DNA from: Maratus speciosus
Taxonomy: Eukaryota; Arthropoda; Arachnida; Araneae; Salticidae
Reading direction: 5' to 3'
Length of the DNA stretch: 64,000 nucleotides
Assembly (NCBI GenBank): GCA_963932465.1
Contig: OZ010792.1
Location: forward strand, 18,245,701 to 18,309,700
Shown here: piece after piece, positions 10,920 through 23,617 of the stretch
How positions within the stretch are numbered: the stretch's first letter is position 1
How the letters are laid out: the number at the start of each line of letters is the position of its first letter
Translations under genes and position numbers: made by a program
Notes under the pieces: model-generated
The model's database searches: none
What the model saw: only the letters and a program-made list of their open reading frames with translations
Told to the model about the DNA's origin: nothing

Positions 10920-11127
10920 TTAACCCTAGATCTACCGGGAATTTTATTCAAGTTTTAATAAAACGTTCTACACCAGAATTTTTATTTAAAACTATTTAAC
11001 TTATTTATTTACCTTATTTTTGTCTGGTTTATATACTTAGTTTATTTTAAAGAAATTTCTGGTTTGAATGAATATTTTGTATGTACCTGTCGGGTCCAAT
11101 GGACCCGTCTGGTAGACGGAGGGTTAA
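10920..11127 (-). mobile_element. TTAA-bounded MITE, family A (208 bp)
   Basis: TTAA lies at both ends (10920-10923, 11124-11127). Terminal repeats are CCCT(C/A)-G-TCTACC. A palindrome with 8-bp arms (CGGGTCCAATGGACCCG, 11091-11107) lies 16 bases inside one end only. A copy of identical length in opposite orientation is at 19066-19273. Confidence 0.88.
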
Positions 11128-11282
11128 GGATATGCCAGTTCCTTTTGATTAATAGTTCCATGACATTGTCCCACTGCTACTTCGAAGAGGATTTTGTCGA
11201 GGCGCCGCGCCGGTGGACAGCTCCACACGTACTGAAAGTGACTGATGTGTTTGAAATCCATTTTTAAAGTGTATGTAAAATA

Positions 11283-11343
11283 TCGTTGTTTTGAGAAAGT
11301 GGTGCTAGATAGAATTAAAAAAAATTCACCAGTGGCAACCCTG
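11283..11343. mobile_element. Right half of a CAGGG-type MITE
   Basis: Ends in CAGTGGCAACCCTG. It complements the left half at 10230-10320. Confidence 0.55.
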
Positions 11344-12023
11344 CATTTTTGCGCAACAGAAACTGGGCATTGCTGTATTATTACTTTTTTCTTTAACAAC
11401 AACAACAAAAATAATCTATATGGATAAGGTGAGGGAACATAAATGCACGTTGTGAAAAAGTTATTTTTGTTCAGAATTTGTTTTATGTTGATTTAAATGT
11501 TTTAGAGTCACAATGGGCCTATGTGGACAGAATTATGTATAAAAATTTTGAATGGGATCCTAAAAATACAATATTTTTTACATGATTCTATGAGCATTAA
11601 GAATAACTAAATAAACATTATTAGTTTAATTTCGTTATACGAAATGCTTGCAACAAAATGGCACATACTTCTATTATGCTCGTTAATGATAGTTTCAACA
11701 ATTTTCTGCTCCCTTTTCAACATTGTCCTATACTTTTTCATAAGAGATAACAAGAGTTTTTAGAACATATGCTGTCTACCTCATACATAATAAATAAAAT
11801 AAGTCATAAAACATCTAATTAATTTGTAATTGAAGACTATACACAGTGTAAACCCAAAGATCTTAATAAGTTTTAAAATTCAATTAAAAGACATGCATGT
11901 GCAAATAATTAGCTTACGAGAATGCGGTTTGGACGAAAAGGTTTCTCATGAGCAAAAGTTTTGTTTGCAAATTAAAAAGGAGTTAAAAAAATTGTCCATA
12001 AACGACGTTATAATATTAATGCT
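11344..12023. other. AT-rich non-coding stretch
   Basis: No gene or clear element terminus. 11925-11985 (GGTTTCTCATGAGCAAAAGT) is the reverse complement of 13190-13240, forming an outer inverted repeat around the next elements. Confidence 0.5.
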
Positions 12024-12223
12024 TTAAAAAGGCTTAAACCGAAGAAAAAAAAACAGTTACCACATTTTAACGCATGCGTACTTTGTAGCATGAACCGCCA
12101 TATTCAAACAATACTCAATTTCATTCCACACGTTGAAATATGGCTGAAGATATTAGAAAATAGGCGGGCTGTAGCTGCTTACCAAGTATTTTTCAGAACG
12201 TCACAAATGGACAGATTTTGGAA

Positions 12224-12971
12224 TTAAGGTGACCGAGTAAGCGAAATTCGACCAAAAAATCGATTTTTACTTTTTTATACCATTAAATCGTTTAAACTTT
12301 TATCTTTTATACAATGTATTACACATGTTTGTATATTAAAATAAAAGTGTTGGATTTTTTTCATTCTTTTCAAGAGCACTTCACAACAGTGGACTACTTT
12401 TTTAAAATTCATATTTCTTGATTGGCACCACTTTTCCGAAGGCGTAAAGTTCACATTGTATTCGCATTAATTAATATGTTATTAAATAAGACAAATTTTA
12501 CTATTTCAAAACAGTGGTGCTAATCAAGAAATCAGAATTTTAAAAAAGTAGTCCACTGGCAACACTGCTTCACAGCTTTAATTGACTTTTTCTCAAAACT
12601 TCGATTTTTCAGGTTTGCGTTCCTTTTTTTTTCAATATCTATTAAACTTAAGAACTCAGATTTTTCTAAATACTTACATTACGTTATAGTGCACACTTTA
12701 ACATAGGGATTTAATGATTTGTTGAGAATTATTTATTTTAAGCAGTGAAATTTTACCAAAAATGCTAATTTAAAAAGGTCTTACGTTAAATAATTAATAA
12801 TTAATTTTCAGTTTCACTTAGAAAGAAAATGGTCTATTAAAATATGTAAAACATGTTATTCAATCTATTCTAAAAAATCTAGACCTCTATTTTTCACCAT
12901 TTCTTAAGAAAAGGTACATAAAATTGGTGTATTTTAACATGGCCGAAATAGAGCTTACCCGGTCCCCTTAA
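12224..12971. mobile_element. TTAA-bounded element, 748 bp
   Basis: Terminal repeats TTAAGGTGACCGAGTAAGC and its complement (GCTTACCCGGTCCCCTTAA) bound this stretch. It encodes no transposase. A hAT-like MITE is nested inside at 12386-12567. Confidence 0.8.
12386..12567. mobile_element. Nested hAT-like foldback MITE
   Basis: Arms CAGTGGACTACTTTTTTAAA and its complement fold back. The right end is GGCAACACTG; the left tip looks shortened. CTTCACA flanks both sides (12379-12385, 12568-12574). Confidence 0.75.
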
Positions 12972-13424
12972 AAAGGCATAAAACCGAAAAATCAAAACAA
13001 AAAAACAAAAACAGTTACCCCATTTTAACGCATGCGTACTTTGTAGCATGAACCGCCATATACAAACAATACTCAATTTCATTCCACACGTTGAAATATG
13101 GCTGAAGATATTACAAAATTGGCGGGCTGTAGCTGCTTATCCAGTATTTTTTCACAACGTCACAAATGGACAGATTTTGGAATTAAATTATTTATTTTGG
13201 ACAAACAAAACTTTAGATCATGAGAAGGTTTCTACAACATAAATTACTTGGTATTTTTATTTAATTTTAAAGTGTGTGAAGTACTTGACCCATTTCTGTA
13301 TTGAGTCCACCAGAATGGTCGCCATATCTAAAAGGGCTATCAAATATAAAGTTCTTGTGATTTATTTGACGGGTTTACCACAGCTAGTCTATTTTTTTTT
13401 AGCGACGCATAACCTTACGACTTT

Positions 13425-14451
13425 TTAACTCTTTATCTACTGCATTATGATCTACTGCAATTTTTGTTCATGTAATATTTTTTTTTTCTGTTAGTACAAT
13501 GAAAATTAAAGGATAAACATAAAAAAAAATACTCACCCATGAGAAATTTAATTATTTAGCGGTAATTAATTAAAGTGTTACTTTAAAGTAACGTCAGTAC
13601 GCTGTGACTAAAATATCGTAACAGAAAACTCATAAGGTATTTCAAATGGCACCAGAAAATATTGTCGTTTTAATAAGTATTTGAATTATAGTATTTTTCT
13701 TATTTACAAATAATCGTTTGGAAAATTCCGGTGCCAATCATAACACTTTAGAATTGAAAATACATTGCCCCTGAAAAGGTTAGAAAAACTATTTTTTTAA
13801 GGTTTCAATCTCGTTAGCAGTCTTTTTATGCGACGTCTATATTCCAGGTACAACATGTTCTTTCGTATCTCCACATATGCAATATATGGATTGACATATG
13901 CCATTTCTAGCATAGCAAAAATGAGCCGGTGCCACAAGCTTTTCGATTTCCTATAAAAAAAAACAATGAAACAGAAAAGAAATATCAGGGAAATCATTAC
14001 TGCACTACATTTAAGTAATTACATTTTAAAGCCGATGAAAACGATGGATAACTATGCAGACGAAAAGTAAAGAAGTTTTTCTCCAACTCACAGTGTACTG
14101 ACGGTACTTATAAGTACCAAATAGCTAGTAAAACTGTATTCTAAGATCATAATGAAACATTAAAAAAAATACAACACTTATCTTATATCCTTTACTGTGT
14201 TTGCAGCAATAAAAAGACGAGCGTGACAATCTGTACAAAATGTGGGCACAAAACACATCGTCTGCGTAAAAGACTGCCCCCTTCCTCGCTAAAATAACAA
14301 ACATAGAACCACTGCTGTCATGTATCCGGATAAAGGGGGGTTAAAAGAGTGTTTTTTGCAAAATACCATTAAAATATCAGTAATTTTCACTGTGGGATGA
14401 AAGTTTAAAGCGAGTGGTACTTATAAGTACCGTCAGTAGATAAAGGGTTAA
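13425..14451. mobile_element. TTAA-bounded element, palindrome family P
   Basis: TTAA at 13425 and 14448. The ends read TTAACTCTTTATCTACTG and CAGTAGATAAAGGGTTAA. A perfect 16-bp palindrome GGTACTTATAAGTACC sits 16 bases inside the right end (14416-14431), with a second copy at about 14105-14120. The body may be composite, for example two elements sharing sequence. No coding potential. Confidence 0.65.
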
Positions 14452-14956
14452 TTCGGTCGAATTTGCTGCACTTTTACAACTGGCACTCTGGCTACAGTTT
14501 CACATATACGACTGCATAATGGGTCTTAAAAGGCACAGATGACATCTCCGCAGTGTGAACGAAATAGATGTAGCTTGATGTTTATAATCATGCAATTTGT
14601 TTTTATACTCATATAAAAGTTAATTATTTTTAATTAATCATAACTTGTGTTCTTTAGTTTATATATAGCACAAAAAAAAAGTCTTAATGTATACGTAATT
14701 AATTCTATTTAGTGTGAGTGTTTCGTTCTACTTATTTCTGTCTAAATGTAGTGTCCAATTAAGCTCTAAAGTATCGGGGAAAGTACAATATCATTTCTGT
14801 GGTCCCCTTTCATTCCAGAAAAGTTTTCTAAATTCTACATACATGTAAACATAACAATGCTACAAATCATATTCCCGGCAGCGGCTTAGCCGAGTTTGCA
14901 TATATTTCATTAAACAGTTTTTTTAATGTTAACTGTGTATTTATATATACATACTA
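14452..14956. repeat. Non-coding, partly duplicated at 15.6 kb
   Basis: 14818-14900 (TTTTCTAAATTCTACATACATG and the following CCCGGCAG-GGCTTAGC block) is repeated at 15596-15680. Otherwise nothing is recognisable. Confidence 0.45.
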
Positions 14957-15201
14957 TTAATCCTCACGCTCCGGAACCCGAGATTTCTCGGGGATGCATT
15001 ATTCCGTCTAATTAATCCCCTTGATTATTCCCACCAGTTATTTTTTTATTGTAAATTTTGCCTTATTTAATCAGAGATTTTTCACGATTAAATTAGATAA
15101 AAATTTTTCTTTTGAAAAACCGGTGACAAAAGAATAAAAATTCTTAAATACACAATTTTTGAAGCTATTTTGAGAAAGCAATTACGCAGCGAGAAGGTTA
15201 A
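14957..15201 (+). mobile_element. TTAA-bounded MITE, family L (245 bp)
   Basis: The left end TTAATCCTCACGCTCCGG and right end GCAGCGAGAAGGTTAA are bounded by TTAA. The palindrome CCCGAGATTTCTCGGG (14977-14992) lies 16 bases inside the left end only. A CACCAG ... CCGGTG internal inverted repeat is present. The right TTAA is also the left TTAA of the next element. Confidence 0.78.
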
Positions 15202-15458
15202 CACATTGCCGACGGGCATATTTTATGAAATTTGAATTTTAAAACAGTAGCAGCTCCTCCTCCCTGTTCTGAAAGTCTTTTGTAAATTGGGGTTTTAGAT
15301 AGGTTTCCTAAGTTTAGGCATCGGTAAATATCTTTGAATGTACGAATTTAATATAAAATATCTCACAATCTAAAAAAAATATGTTCAACATGTTATAAAT
15401 GCATTTTTTGTAAGGTAGAAGCCACACCCTTAGTCATTGATTGTCAAGAATGTGTTAA
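15198..15458 (+). mobile_element. TTAA-bounded MITE, family K (261 bp)
   Basis: Ends TTAACACATTGCCGACGGGC and AAGAATGTGTTAA. The body (AGCTCCTCC-CCTGTTCTGAAAG, GGTTTCC-AAGTTTA-GCATCGG) recurs twice in tandem at 48889-49470. Confidence 0.78.
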
Positions 15459-16559
15459 TAGAGCATCTTTGTAGCATATATAGTTGGCCTATGTTCAATT
15501 ACTCATGTAGTTTGTTACCATCACATCAGGACGTTATATGACTGGTTTGCAGCCAAAGCCCGATTAACTTCTGGACGCTCAATATCACATTCGAAAAATG
15601 TTTTCTAAATTCTGTATATACATGGAAACGTGCCAAATATTATTCCTGGGAGTAACATAGCTGATTGCACAATATCTATTAAATGTATTTCCTTTAATAG
15701 ATATTCCTTGGCAGTGTACGAGCATGTTTATGAATTTAAAAGTTCTTATTTAGAGATTTATCTAATGCAAACTATATATATTATATATTTTTGGAATTAT
15801 CTGAGTCTATTATTTTTTTAAGCGAAACATTAAAAATTCGACACTTTGCATGTCATCTGTGCCCTTAACACATTCATTGTGCAAAATCACCAATTTGAGA
15901 AACTGCGCAATTTCTTGTGAGGCATGCCATCTTAAGCATGTAAAAACTATTTTTAAAGACAAGGAAAAGATTAAACGGAATATGATGAAAAACATTTACG
16001 AAATTCATATATTTTTTCCAAGTGTTAGGAACTTTTTGCACAATAACATTTTTTACATAAAGAATTAGCTATGTGATACATCCATTTCTGAATGTAATCT
16101 CTTATACATAAAATTTTGATTTCAGGAAGTATAGCTTTCTACGAATTAAAAACAGAAAATACTATAACAACTGCATTACCAATTTCAATAGAATTAATTG
16201 AAAATATATTAGAAATAATAAAAAATTACTACTGTGATGTTAAAAGAGTAAAAAGAATTAACTTTGATTGTCTGAAATGTGTTCAATGAATATGTTCAAT
16301 ACTTATACGAATCCAACATAAAAAATTACAGAAATAGGCGTTTCTTTATAAATCTATAAAAATAATCGAAATGTTTTAGAGATTTATAACATTTCTTCAC
16401 GTAGGCATTTTTCTTTTCTATATATATAAATCCAAAAATATACGATAAAAATTTTAGATATTTTTGCGCTTTCTAACAGTGTAGGTAGTTTTTGCTTTGT
16501 TTAGAGAGTAAAAAGGGAAAATGAATAAAACTGTCACAAAAAATACATAAAAACCTAAA
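15459..16559. other. AT-rich non-coding stretch
   Basis: Apart from the partial duplication at 15596-15680, no gene, RNA or element ends are recognisable. Confidence 0.5.
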
Positions 16560-18300
16560 TCAGACTGGCTATTGTCAAAAGTCAGTAATTATGGGATTTA
16601 CTCTCTGTTTAAAATCTCATTGATAAATAGACAAACACACTTACACAAACGCATATACTTATTTTTATTATACATAGGGAATATTTCACTCTTTGAAGAA
16701 CGGGTTTTCATGACAACAAATGCAACGATTAAAAAAAGCTGCACAAAAGCCTAATATTTTTAGAGTAGGGAATATGGTAAACACATGTGTATGATAAATT
16801 CATGATTTCAAGTTTGTACGTATGTGTTATTTTATATATTCATATACATAAGAATTAGTGTATTTTTTTCGTGCCATCATGCCTCAAAGAATTAAAAGAT
16901 ATGTATATAAAAAAACATAGCGTTTATAAAAAGTAATGGGATGTTCATCGTCACTTAAAAATAGAACAATTAATATATCTTGTAAAAGACAGCACCATTA
17001 TTTTTATGTTGGAGGAAATTAATCACACATTCTTCACCATTCCATAATTTAAAGAGCAGAAAATTATTTGGATTAGTGGGATAGGAGATAAACACAGACG
17101 TGCTTATAATTATTTCAAGGTCTGAAGTTCAGAGCTGTGTTGTCTGATTATGCATGTTCAGGCATGCATGAAGTGGAACATTTTCCATATCTCTCATAAT
17201 TCTGAGAGTTAAAAGATAGCTGTACAAACAATAAAGATGCACATTAAATGATACATCTTTAAAAATAATCGTACGTTATAGTGTAAATTAATGTACAATT
17301 AAGTACAATTAATAATATCTACTAGCTAATATCATCATTATTTTCATGTTGATATAGTTAATCATATCACTTTTCATCCTTTATATGTGGCTCCGTAAAC
17401 AGAAACTTAATATTTTTGGAGTGGAGCAAATAGCAACCATAGACGTGTTAGTAAAACTTCAAAATCTAAAGGTGACAATTATGGCTGATAAACAGTGTTA
17501 CCACATCGGGCGAATTTTTAAATTAGAAATATCGATTTCACATCAGAAAATTTTGAATAGCAAATTTCTTAAATTTTATTTATGAATCACTTCACATTTA
17601 GGATTTGTTATACGCATACTCATACACAAAGAGTGAAGTAGCACTGCTACTAGGTATCCCCTTGAACTGCTATGCCGTTCGCTATCACCTTATAAAATAA
17701 AATAACTATTAAAACTTACTGGTGAGAATTCGTAATCCCTAAATACAAAATCAGCCAGATGCGGCAACACTGCTTATAATGTATGCTCAAGCATATAATA
17801 AGTGGGATATTTTTTACACCACAGTGCTTGAAATAATTTTTAAAAACGTATGTAAAAAATGCATTTTTGTATGAAATAGAACATTTTTTGAAAAATCTAA
17901 TGTTTTTCTGTCACTCATACAGAGCAGTGTTTGTGTATCTTATAGCAGATATTATCTTTAGTTTTAATGCTTGAAGTTGAATTCTCGTCATGTTTCATCA
18001 TTCATCTAACATCTGCAACTTAATGAACACTAATGATGCTTTAAGACTGAGCAGGTAACGATTAAAGATGTGTACTTAATGATTTTAAAATCCAAAGTTA
18101 ATATGAATGTCTAAACAGGTATGATCGAGCACATCAGAAAAGGTGTAGATATAATATTTGTTACCACAAATATATGTGTTAACAATAATAATAAACATTT
18201 ATAAGAATAATGAGATGTTCTGACGCGATTTAAGCAGAGGACATTATACAAATATTGTAATAGATATCATTATGTGAAGGGCTCGGGTGTATAATAAGGT
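16560..18300. repeat. Degenerate tandem repeat, unit ~310-340 bp
   Basis: The phrase TTTT-GAGT(A/G)GGG-ATA followed by ACACA-(A/G)CGTG recurs at about 16760, 17072 and 17412, with a weaker match near 18060. Units are much diverged. One is interrupted by the MITE at 17493-17772. Confidence 0.5.
17493..17772. mobile_element. hAT-like MITE, CAGTGTT ends (280 bp)
   Basis: The ends CAGTGTTACCACATCGGGCG and GCCAGATGCGGCAACACTG are inverted repeats. Flanks CTGATAAA and CTTATAAT match at 6 of 8 positions. The sister tandem unit near 17130 (CTGATTATGCATGTTC) shows the uninterrupted site. Confidence 0.75.
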
Positions 18301-19065
18301 AACAAACAAAGCGCAAATTTTGAATTATGCAAGTTAAAAAAAATCTATAAACAAAACCATTGTAAATGCTTCCTCTAATACGGCCGATTTGCTAAGACTC
18401 AACCATCAGATAACGGTGTACAAGAGTTATTCGGGAAGAAAGTTCCGGAATGTAATAATTTCGGCACGCGAATGCTGGCGCTAATCCGCTTATATCGTGT
18501 CCTCAATGACTGAAGAATGCCTCATAACAAAAAAGGAAATGCTGACATGTGTAACACTTGTGCTAAAGATGTTTAAGGCAACAGAAGGTCCCGCAAACTG
18601 TGAATGTCGTACTTTAATTCGCTTTTTGACTGCATGGAAGACTTGTCGACTCGGCGAAAGTTCAAGTGAATGATTTCCGCACGCATAATCATGTACACCG
18701 TTCTCTGCGCGAAAAAAAGTGTCAGGATGGGGGATGTCACACTATACTGTAGTTTTTATTTTTCCCTTTAAAGAGATGTTGATTTAAATGATTTAAATTT
18801 TAAGTAGTTATTTTATCTATATCAAATCAGCCGTATCAGTTTAAAGTACTTTGCATGGATGCAAAAAACTCAGGCCGGGAGATTTTATAACAAGTGCAAG
18901 ATATGCATGTGGAATTTTATTAAAGGCAAGCTAGGAATGAAATATCACCGCAGGGTGACTTCGGTACAGGAGAGAGAAGGACTGCTCTACATTTTTACAG
19001 TAGTACGATCAGAGATAGAATACCACCAGACAGATTTGATTGTAAGGGCATCGAGCCGCAAATGT

Positions 19066-19273
19066 TTAACCCTCCGTCTACCAGACGGGTCCAATGGACC
19101 CGATGGGTACATTCGAAATATTTATTCTAACCAGAAATTTCTTTAAAATAAACTAAATATGTAAACCAAACAATAATGAGTTAAGTAAATAAGTTCAATA
19201 GTTTTAAATAAGAATTCTGATGTGTAATATTTTTATAAAACTTGAGTAAAATTTTCGGTAGTTCTAGGGTTAA
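19066..19273 (+). mobile_element. TTAA-bounded MITE, family A, second copy (208 bp)
   Basis: Same length and architecture as 10920-11127, opposite orientation. The palindrome CGGGTCCAATGGACCCG is at 19086-19102, 16 bases from the left TTAA. The right end is GTAGTTCTAGGGTTAA. Confidence 0.9.
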
Positions 19274-19840
19274 ACTTTGCACAATTATAACCCTAAAGAA
19301 TACGTCACTTAACGGAAATTTTTAATTCAAAGTCAGCCCAACGATTCATTAGCTTACATAACTGAAATTTTAACGAACAAGATGATATGCCAAGGCTGGG
19401 CAATGGGAAACTTAGAAGAAGCAGCGCAGGCATTAATCAATACCTGACGCTGAGTTTAATATAAAATGGATAGATTTCAGAGCCGAAAAGGCTTTTATGA
19501 TGACTATCAAGCTCAGCATTAACAATAAGTGTTTAAATTACTGCTGCAACGGAGCATATGATCAAAGAATATCTCTTTTTTTATTATTCGTTAATGGCAA
19601 GGAAAGTATACACACTCAGTTACTGATTGTAGGATGAGAAAAGATTTGTTTTTGATTTATTTTATTAACAGCTTTTTCTGAACTTGGGAAAATAAAGTGG
19701 CTAAAATTTAAAGTGCAAAAGAGAAGGAGAAATAGATATATTCTTTTTAGAAAAGGAATGAAGTTTTGATTAAATTTATAATTGTGAAAAGGAGGAATTT
19801 AATTTTTAAAAGGAGATAAATAACGATATGTGATTATTTG

Positions 19841-20250
19841 TTAACCCGTTCGGGACTATGGGTGCATATACACTGTTAAAGATTTTGCAGCATTCTGGCA
19901 GGTCATTCGACCGTTTTTGGAAAAAAAACGGTTTCATAACCATAATTTAACTATATTCTGAAAAAATGGCCAATAATATGGTCAGAATAGTGTTAAATTA
20001 CGGTTGTTTTAACCGTTTTCGGAAAAAACGGTCAAATGACCTGCCAGAAGGCTGCAAATTTTTAACAGTGTATACATCCCCAAAAAGAGCATGCAGAATT
20101 TGTTTTAAGCACCAGTAAAAAAGAAAGGTAATATTTAGTTTCTTTAATTAGAGCATTTTCGTGATTGTTTAAGTATAGGTAACTTTTTAAAGAAAAGTGG
20201 TGCCAACCGAATAAAATTTGTGTAAAAGTTGCCGGTCCCGAAGGGGTTAA
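19841..20250 (+). mobile_element. TTAA-bounded MITE, family E, interrupted (410 bp)
   Basis: Ends TTAACCCGTTCGGGAC and GTCCCGAAGGGGTTAA. Its one-ended palindrome (GGGTGCATA / TACATCCC) has been split at the central TA by the nested element 19871-20070. A CACCAGTAAAAA block follows. Confidence 0.85.
19871..20070. mobile_element. Nested Tc1/mariner-type MITE (200 bp)
   Basis: Terminal repeats CACTGTTAAA(G/A)ATTT-GCAGC extend through GGTCATT-GACCGTTTT into ~50-bp arms. TA flanks both sides (19869-19870, 20071-20072). Confidence 0.9.
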
Positions 20251-20632
20251 TGTAATCTTCACACACACACATAGAAACAAAGCTGTCAATGCCGCTGTTC
20301 ACTGTGCAACATTGAAAAAGCTGCGGTGTGTCTTTCAAAATAAAAAACGGGGCTTGCTTAGTGATGGTGTCATTTTCTTGCAATGCCGAGAATGTCATCA
20401 TGACTCAAGATGTCATCGAGTCCTTCAGTTGGCGGTACCTCCTATAGTCTCCTATAGTCTCCTTCTGTAGCGCAAGATTTGCACGTCTCAGCGTTTCATC
20501 ATATAAACTCTTCTGTTATGACGCATTCACCAGTCACTGAAATGCGATAACGCATAGATTGATCAGCGTCATATGTCGTGTGAAGAAATCATTTCATACC
20601 GGAACTTACTTCTCGAATAACCCTTGTATTTA

Positions 20633-21710
20633 ACTACTAACATTTGTGGCCGATAGATCTTATGTTATTGGACTTATTCAGTTTTAATAACATAGTTGAA
20701 GTTACCTAAAATGTTTCTTTGATTTTAATGACATCTATAGAGTAATAAATCTTGTACTTTTAAAGGATGTTAGGACGTAGTTAAACAATTTTAAATAAAA
20801 ATCATAAAAAAATTCAGTATTGTTAGTTACCATGTTAAACATCTGAGTCCTTCATTTTTATGTTGAAGCCGATATACGTATCATGTCTCATCTAATCATT
20901 TGTAGATTAATAGACATTAGCTGACCAGCAATTTTTTTTAAAATTGAAAACTTTAGTTCTGCTTGCTAGTTGCTATGAAAAAGCTTTGTTGTAAAATATA
21001 CGAAATTTTAACTTTATTATTTATTAGATTGTGCATTAGTTTGGCTGCTTATAATTTTTGTGAGTACTCAATACTGAGTAATATTTGTAAAGAATTTTGA
21101 ATGTTGCAAAGCGTAAATTTAGATGTAGTATATCTTAAAGCTGCCTTACCCCAAAGAGATGTGTCTATTCTTAACAAATCGTTAAATGTCTGAAATTTGA
21201 AAAGATATGATAATGTAAATCAAAATAGCACGTTATTATTGAATATGTTGTAGTGTAAATTTTAGATAAATTATAATCTTGTATGTCTTTGTAGTTTAAA
21301 GATATGATAATGTGTTTGAGATATTGATCGTACGAACACAGTTTTATATTCGGTACTTGTTAAGCCTAATGGATATCTTGGTATTCGTGTTAAGACTTGT
21401 CACAACAAATTGTCTGGAGATTGAATCAGCATGCCCCATTTTTTTCCTATGCTGCTGAATGGTACAGCTATATTAGAATGTTTTCTCAGATTATTTATTT
21501 TCGTAGAATATTTTTTTAAAGTCAACTGAGCATTTGAGTATTAAATAAAAAAGAAAAGTGTCCTGTTAAACTGACGGCATTGAGCTTACAGGCTATTCCC
21601 ACAAATTGTATATTATACTCTTATGTATGTTTATTATTCATAAAATAGAACTGACACTTTTTGAGCAACACTGTAAATAATCAGGAAAGCGCCTTATCAA
21701 AATAAACCAG
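20633..21710. other. AT-rich non-coding stretch
   Basis: I see no gene, RNA or recognisable element boundary here. Confidence 0.5.
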
Positions 21711-22229
21711 TACAGGCTTCCCTCGACTTACGTATTACGCGACTTATGTAAATTCACAGTTATGTAATAAATCTCGAAAATTACATTTGTGAACGTACTA
21801 GCGCGTTTGATACGCAGTTGCATACGTTTCATATCTATTTTATAAATAAGGTAAATAGATATACACCACAACCGTAATGTAGTTTATATATTATACAGAA
21901 TTATATTTTTATTGGTATATATACAATGAAATCTATAACAGAATAACTTAATATTTACTGTTAGTTATTCATAGTAGTTATCAAATTCATAATAAATAGT
22001 TTGTGCTTTTCAAGGATTATTTTATTTTGTTAGTGCTATTCATTTGTCTTGCAATCAGACATTCATGGAAAATATGTTAAGTGCGTCCTCTTTAATAATT
22101 TCTTATTTTTATAGTCGTTTGATTCAGATTCATAACTGTTATAAATCGATTCATCAATGTTAGATTTATAAATATCGTATTCCACAAAATATGTGAAAAG
22201 TGTTCTTTAATTTTGTTTTTATATTTTTT

Positions 22230-23425
22230 CATACTTTTATAGTTTATATACGAAATATTGTCGAAAGAAGCTTTATTTATAATATATATATATATAGAAA
22301 ACCATTAATTAAACATTACCGACCATCATCAAAAACTGCAATATTGTGAATGATTGACTACACGCCATAAACCAACAATATAGAACTGTATGTGTAAAAT
22401 AAAGTACCGTATACCTAATTACAAGAATTAACATGGAAGAAAAAAAAAAGAATATGGATTCCGAAAAAAATTGAAAAACTTATATATTGAATTACGTTTT
22501 CAAGAATACAGAATTCATTGATATAAGCAAATCGGTTGTTTTCTGTGGCAAAAAAGCTATAAGCTGAAAAAAAAAATTTCCCCTGTACTCAAACAACCAA
22601 TATAATCAAAATAATAGTTTCAAGAGGAATACAGAACATTATCAAATGGCATGAAATGGAAAAAAAACTACAACCCATTAAATATTTAATTTATAGCATT
22701 AGAAATCTTACAAAACATACCGTATTAATTCCCAGTAGATTTTCAAAATATATTCCCGCACATGTAATCCAAAAAGCATGATAAGATTAAGGTGAATAAA
22801 ACAGTTAAGTTAACACAGAAATTAAAAGCTATGGAGTCAGTTAATTCATGTTGAAATATTGTGATAAATATAATTAATATAATATAAATAAAAAATAATT
22901 ACATATTTATAATATCTAAAAGCAATTTTAAATTGTATAATAACAATTTTACAACATTGCCAATATTTAGCGTTAATTACCACCTAGTGCAAAAAATTAA
23001 AATTATGATTTTATTAGAGGCTATTTAAAAATACAAAATTTATGGTGCTGCCATCTATTATTTTATTTTTAAAACTATTATGATTATACAAAAGTCACAG
23101 TAAGTAGAACCTAATACATGCTAATGAATTAAAATGTATCAACTGCATTCCTAGACACAACCAAATATAAACAATGCCATACTGTATTTCATTATTCAGA
23201 ATTTTTTTTTAAATAAATTAAATGTTAATACATTATAATATATTCTATTACCATACCATTAAATCTACACTGAGAAATTAAAAAAACTTTTTTAACTTGA
23301 TAATATATAGAATATAGGCTATATGCTATAAAATAAAATAAATTATATATTATAAAAATATAATAGTCTTAATATTTAGCTTTACATATAAAAAATGAAC
23401 AGGAAAGAAAACAAAATTAAATAAG

Positions 23426-23456
<31 letters not shown>

Positions 23457-23500
23457 ATTATAAAATAAATAAATAAAAATGGATGTTTATATATGATTGT
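22230..23500. repeat. Very AT-rich stretch with simple repeats
   Basis: Contains short TA runs (about 22279) and a TAAA tandem repeat at about 23423-23480. No gene is seen. Confidence 0.6.
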
Positions 23501-23617
23501 CAGATACTAAAATTCCAAATAGCCTAAAGATCACATATATAGTGTGTGAATTATCCTTATATTAGTCACGAAAAAGCTAAAAAAAATATGATTGTGCCAA
23601 TCAAACATATAAACCGA

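Larger units (their letters stand above)
12024..13186. repeat. 200-bp direct repeats flanking a TTAA element
   Basis: 12024-12227 and 12968-13186 are near-identical direct copies (shared phrases GCATGCGTACTTTGTAGC and GGACAGATTTTGGAATTAA). Each runs from a TTAA to a TTAA. The 748-bp element between them shares those TTAAs. Confidence 0.85.
18421..20626. mobile_element. Mariner-like element, decayed, with nested insertions
   Basis: The terminal repeats begin CAAG(A/G)GTTATTCG and run on into AAGTTCCGG; the right end is the complement. TA flanks both sides. Similarity between the ends continues inward for about 100 bp. A short stretch near 18590-18620 reads like PANCECRTLIRFL, recalling the N-terminal domain of SETMAR-type mariner transposases, but no frame survives. 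Two TTAA MITEs (19066-19273, 19841-20250) are inserted, the second itself interrupted. Confidence 0.7.
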
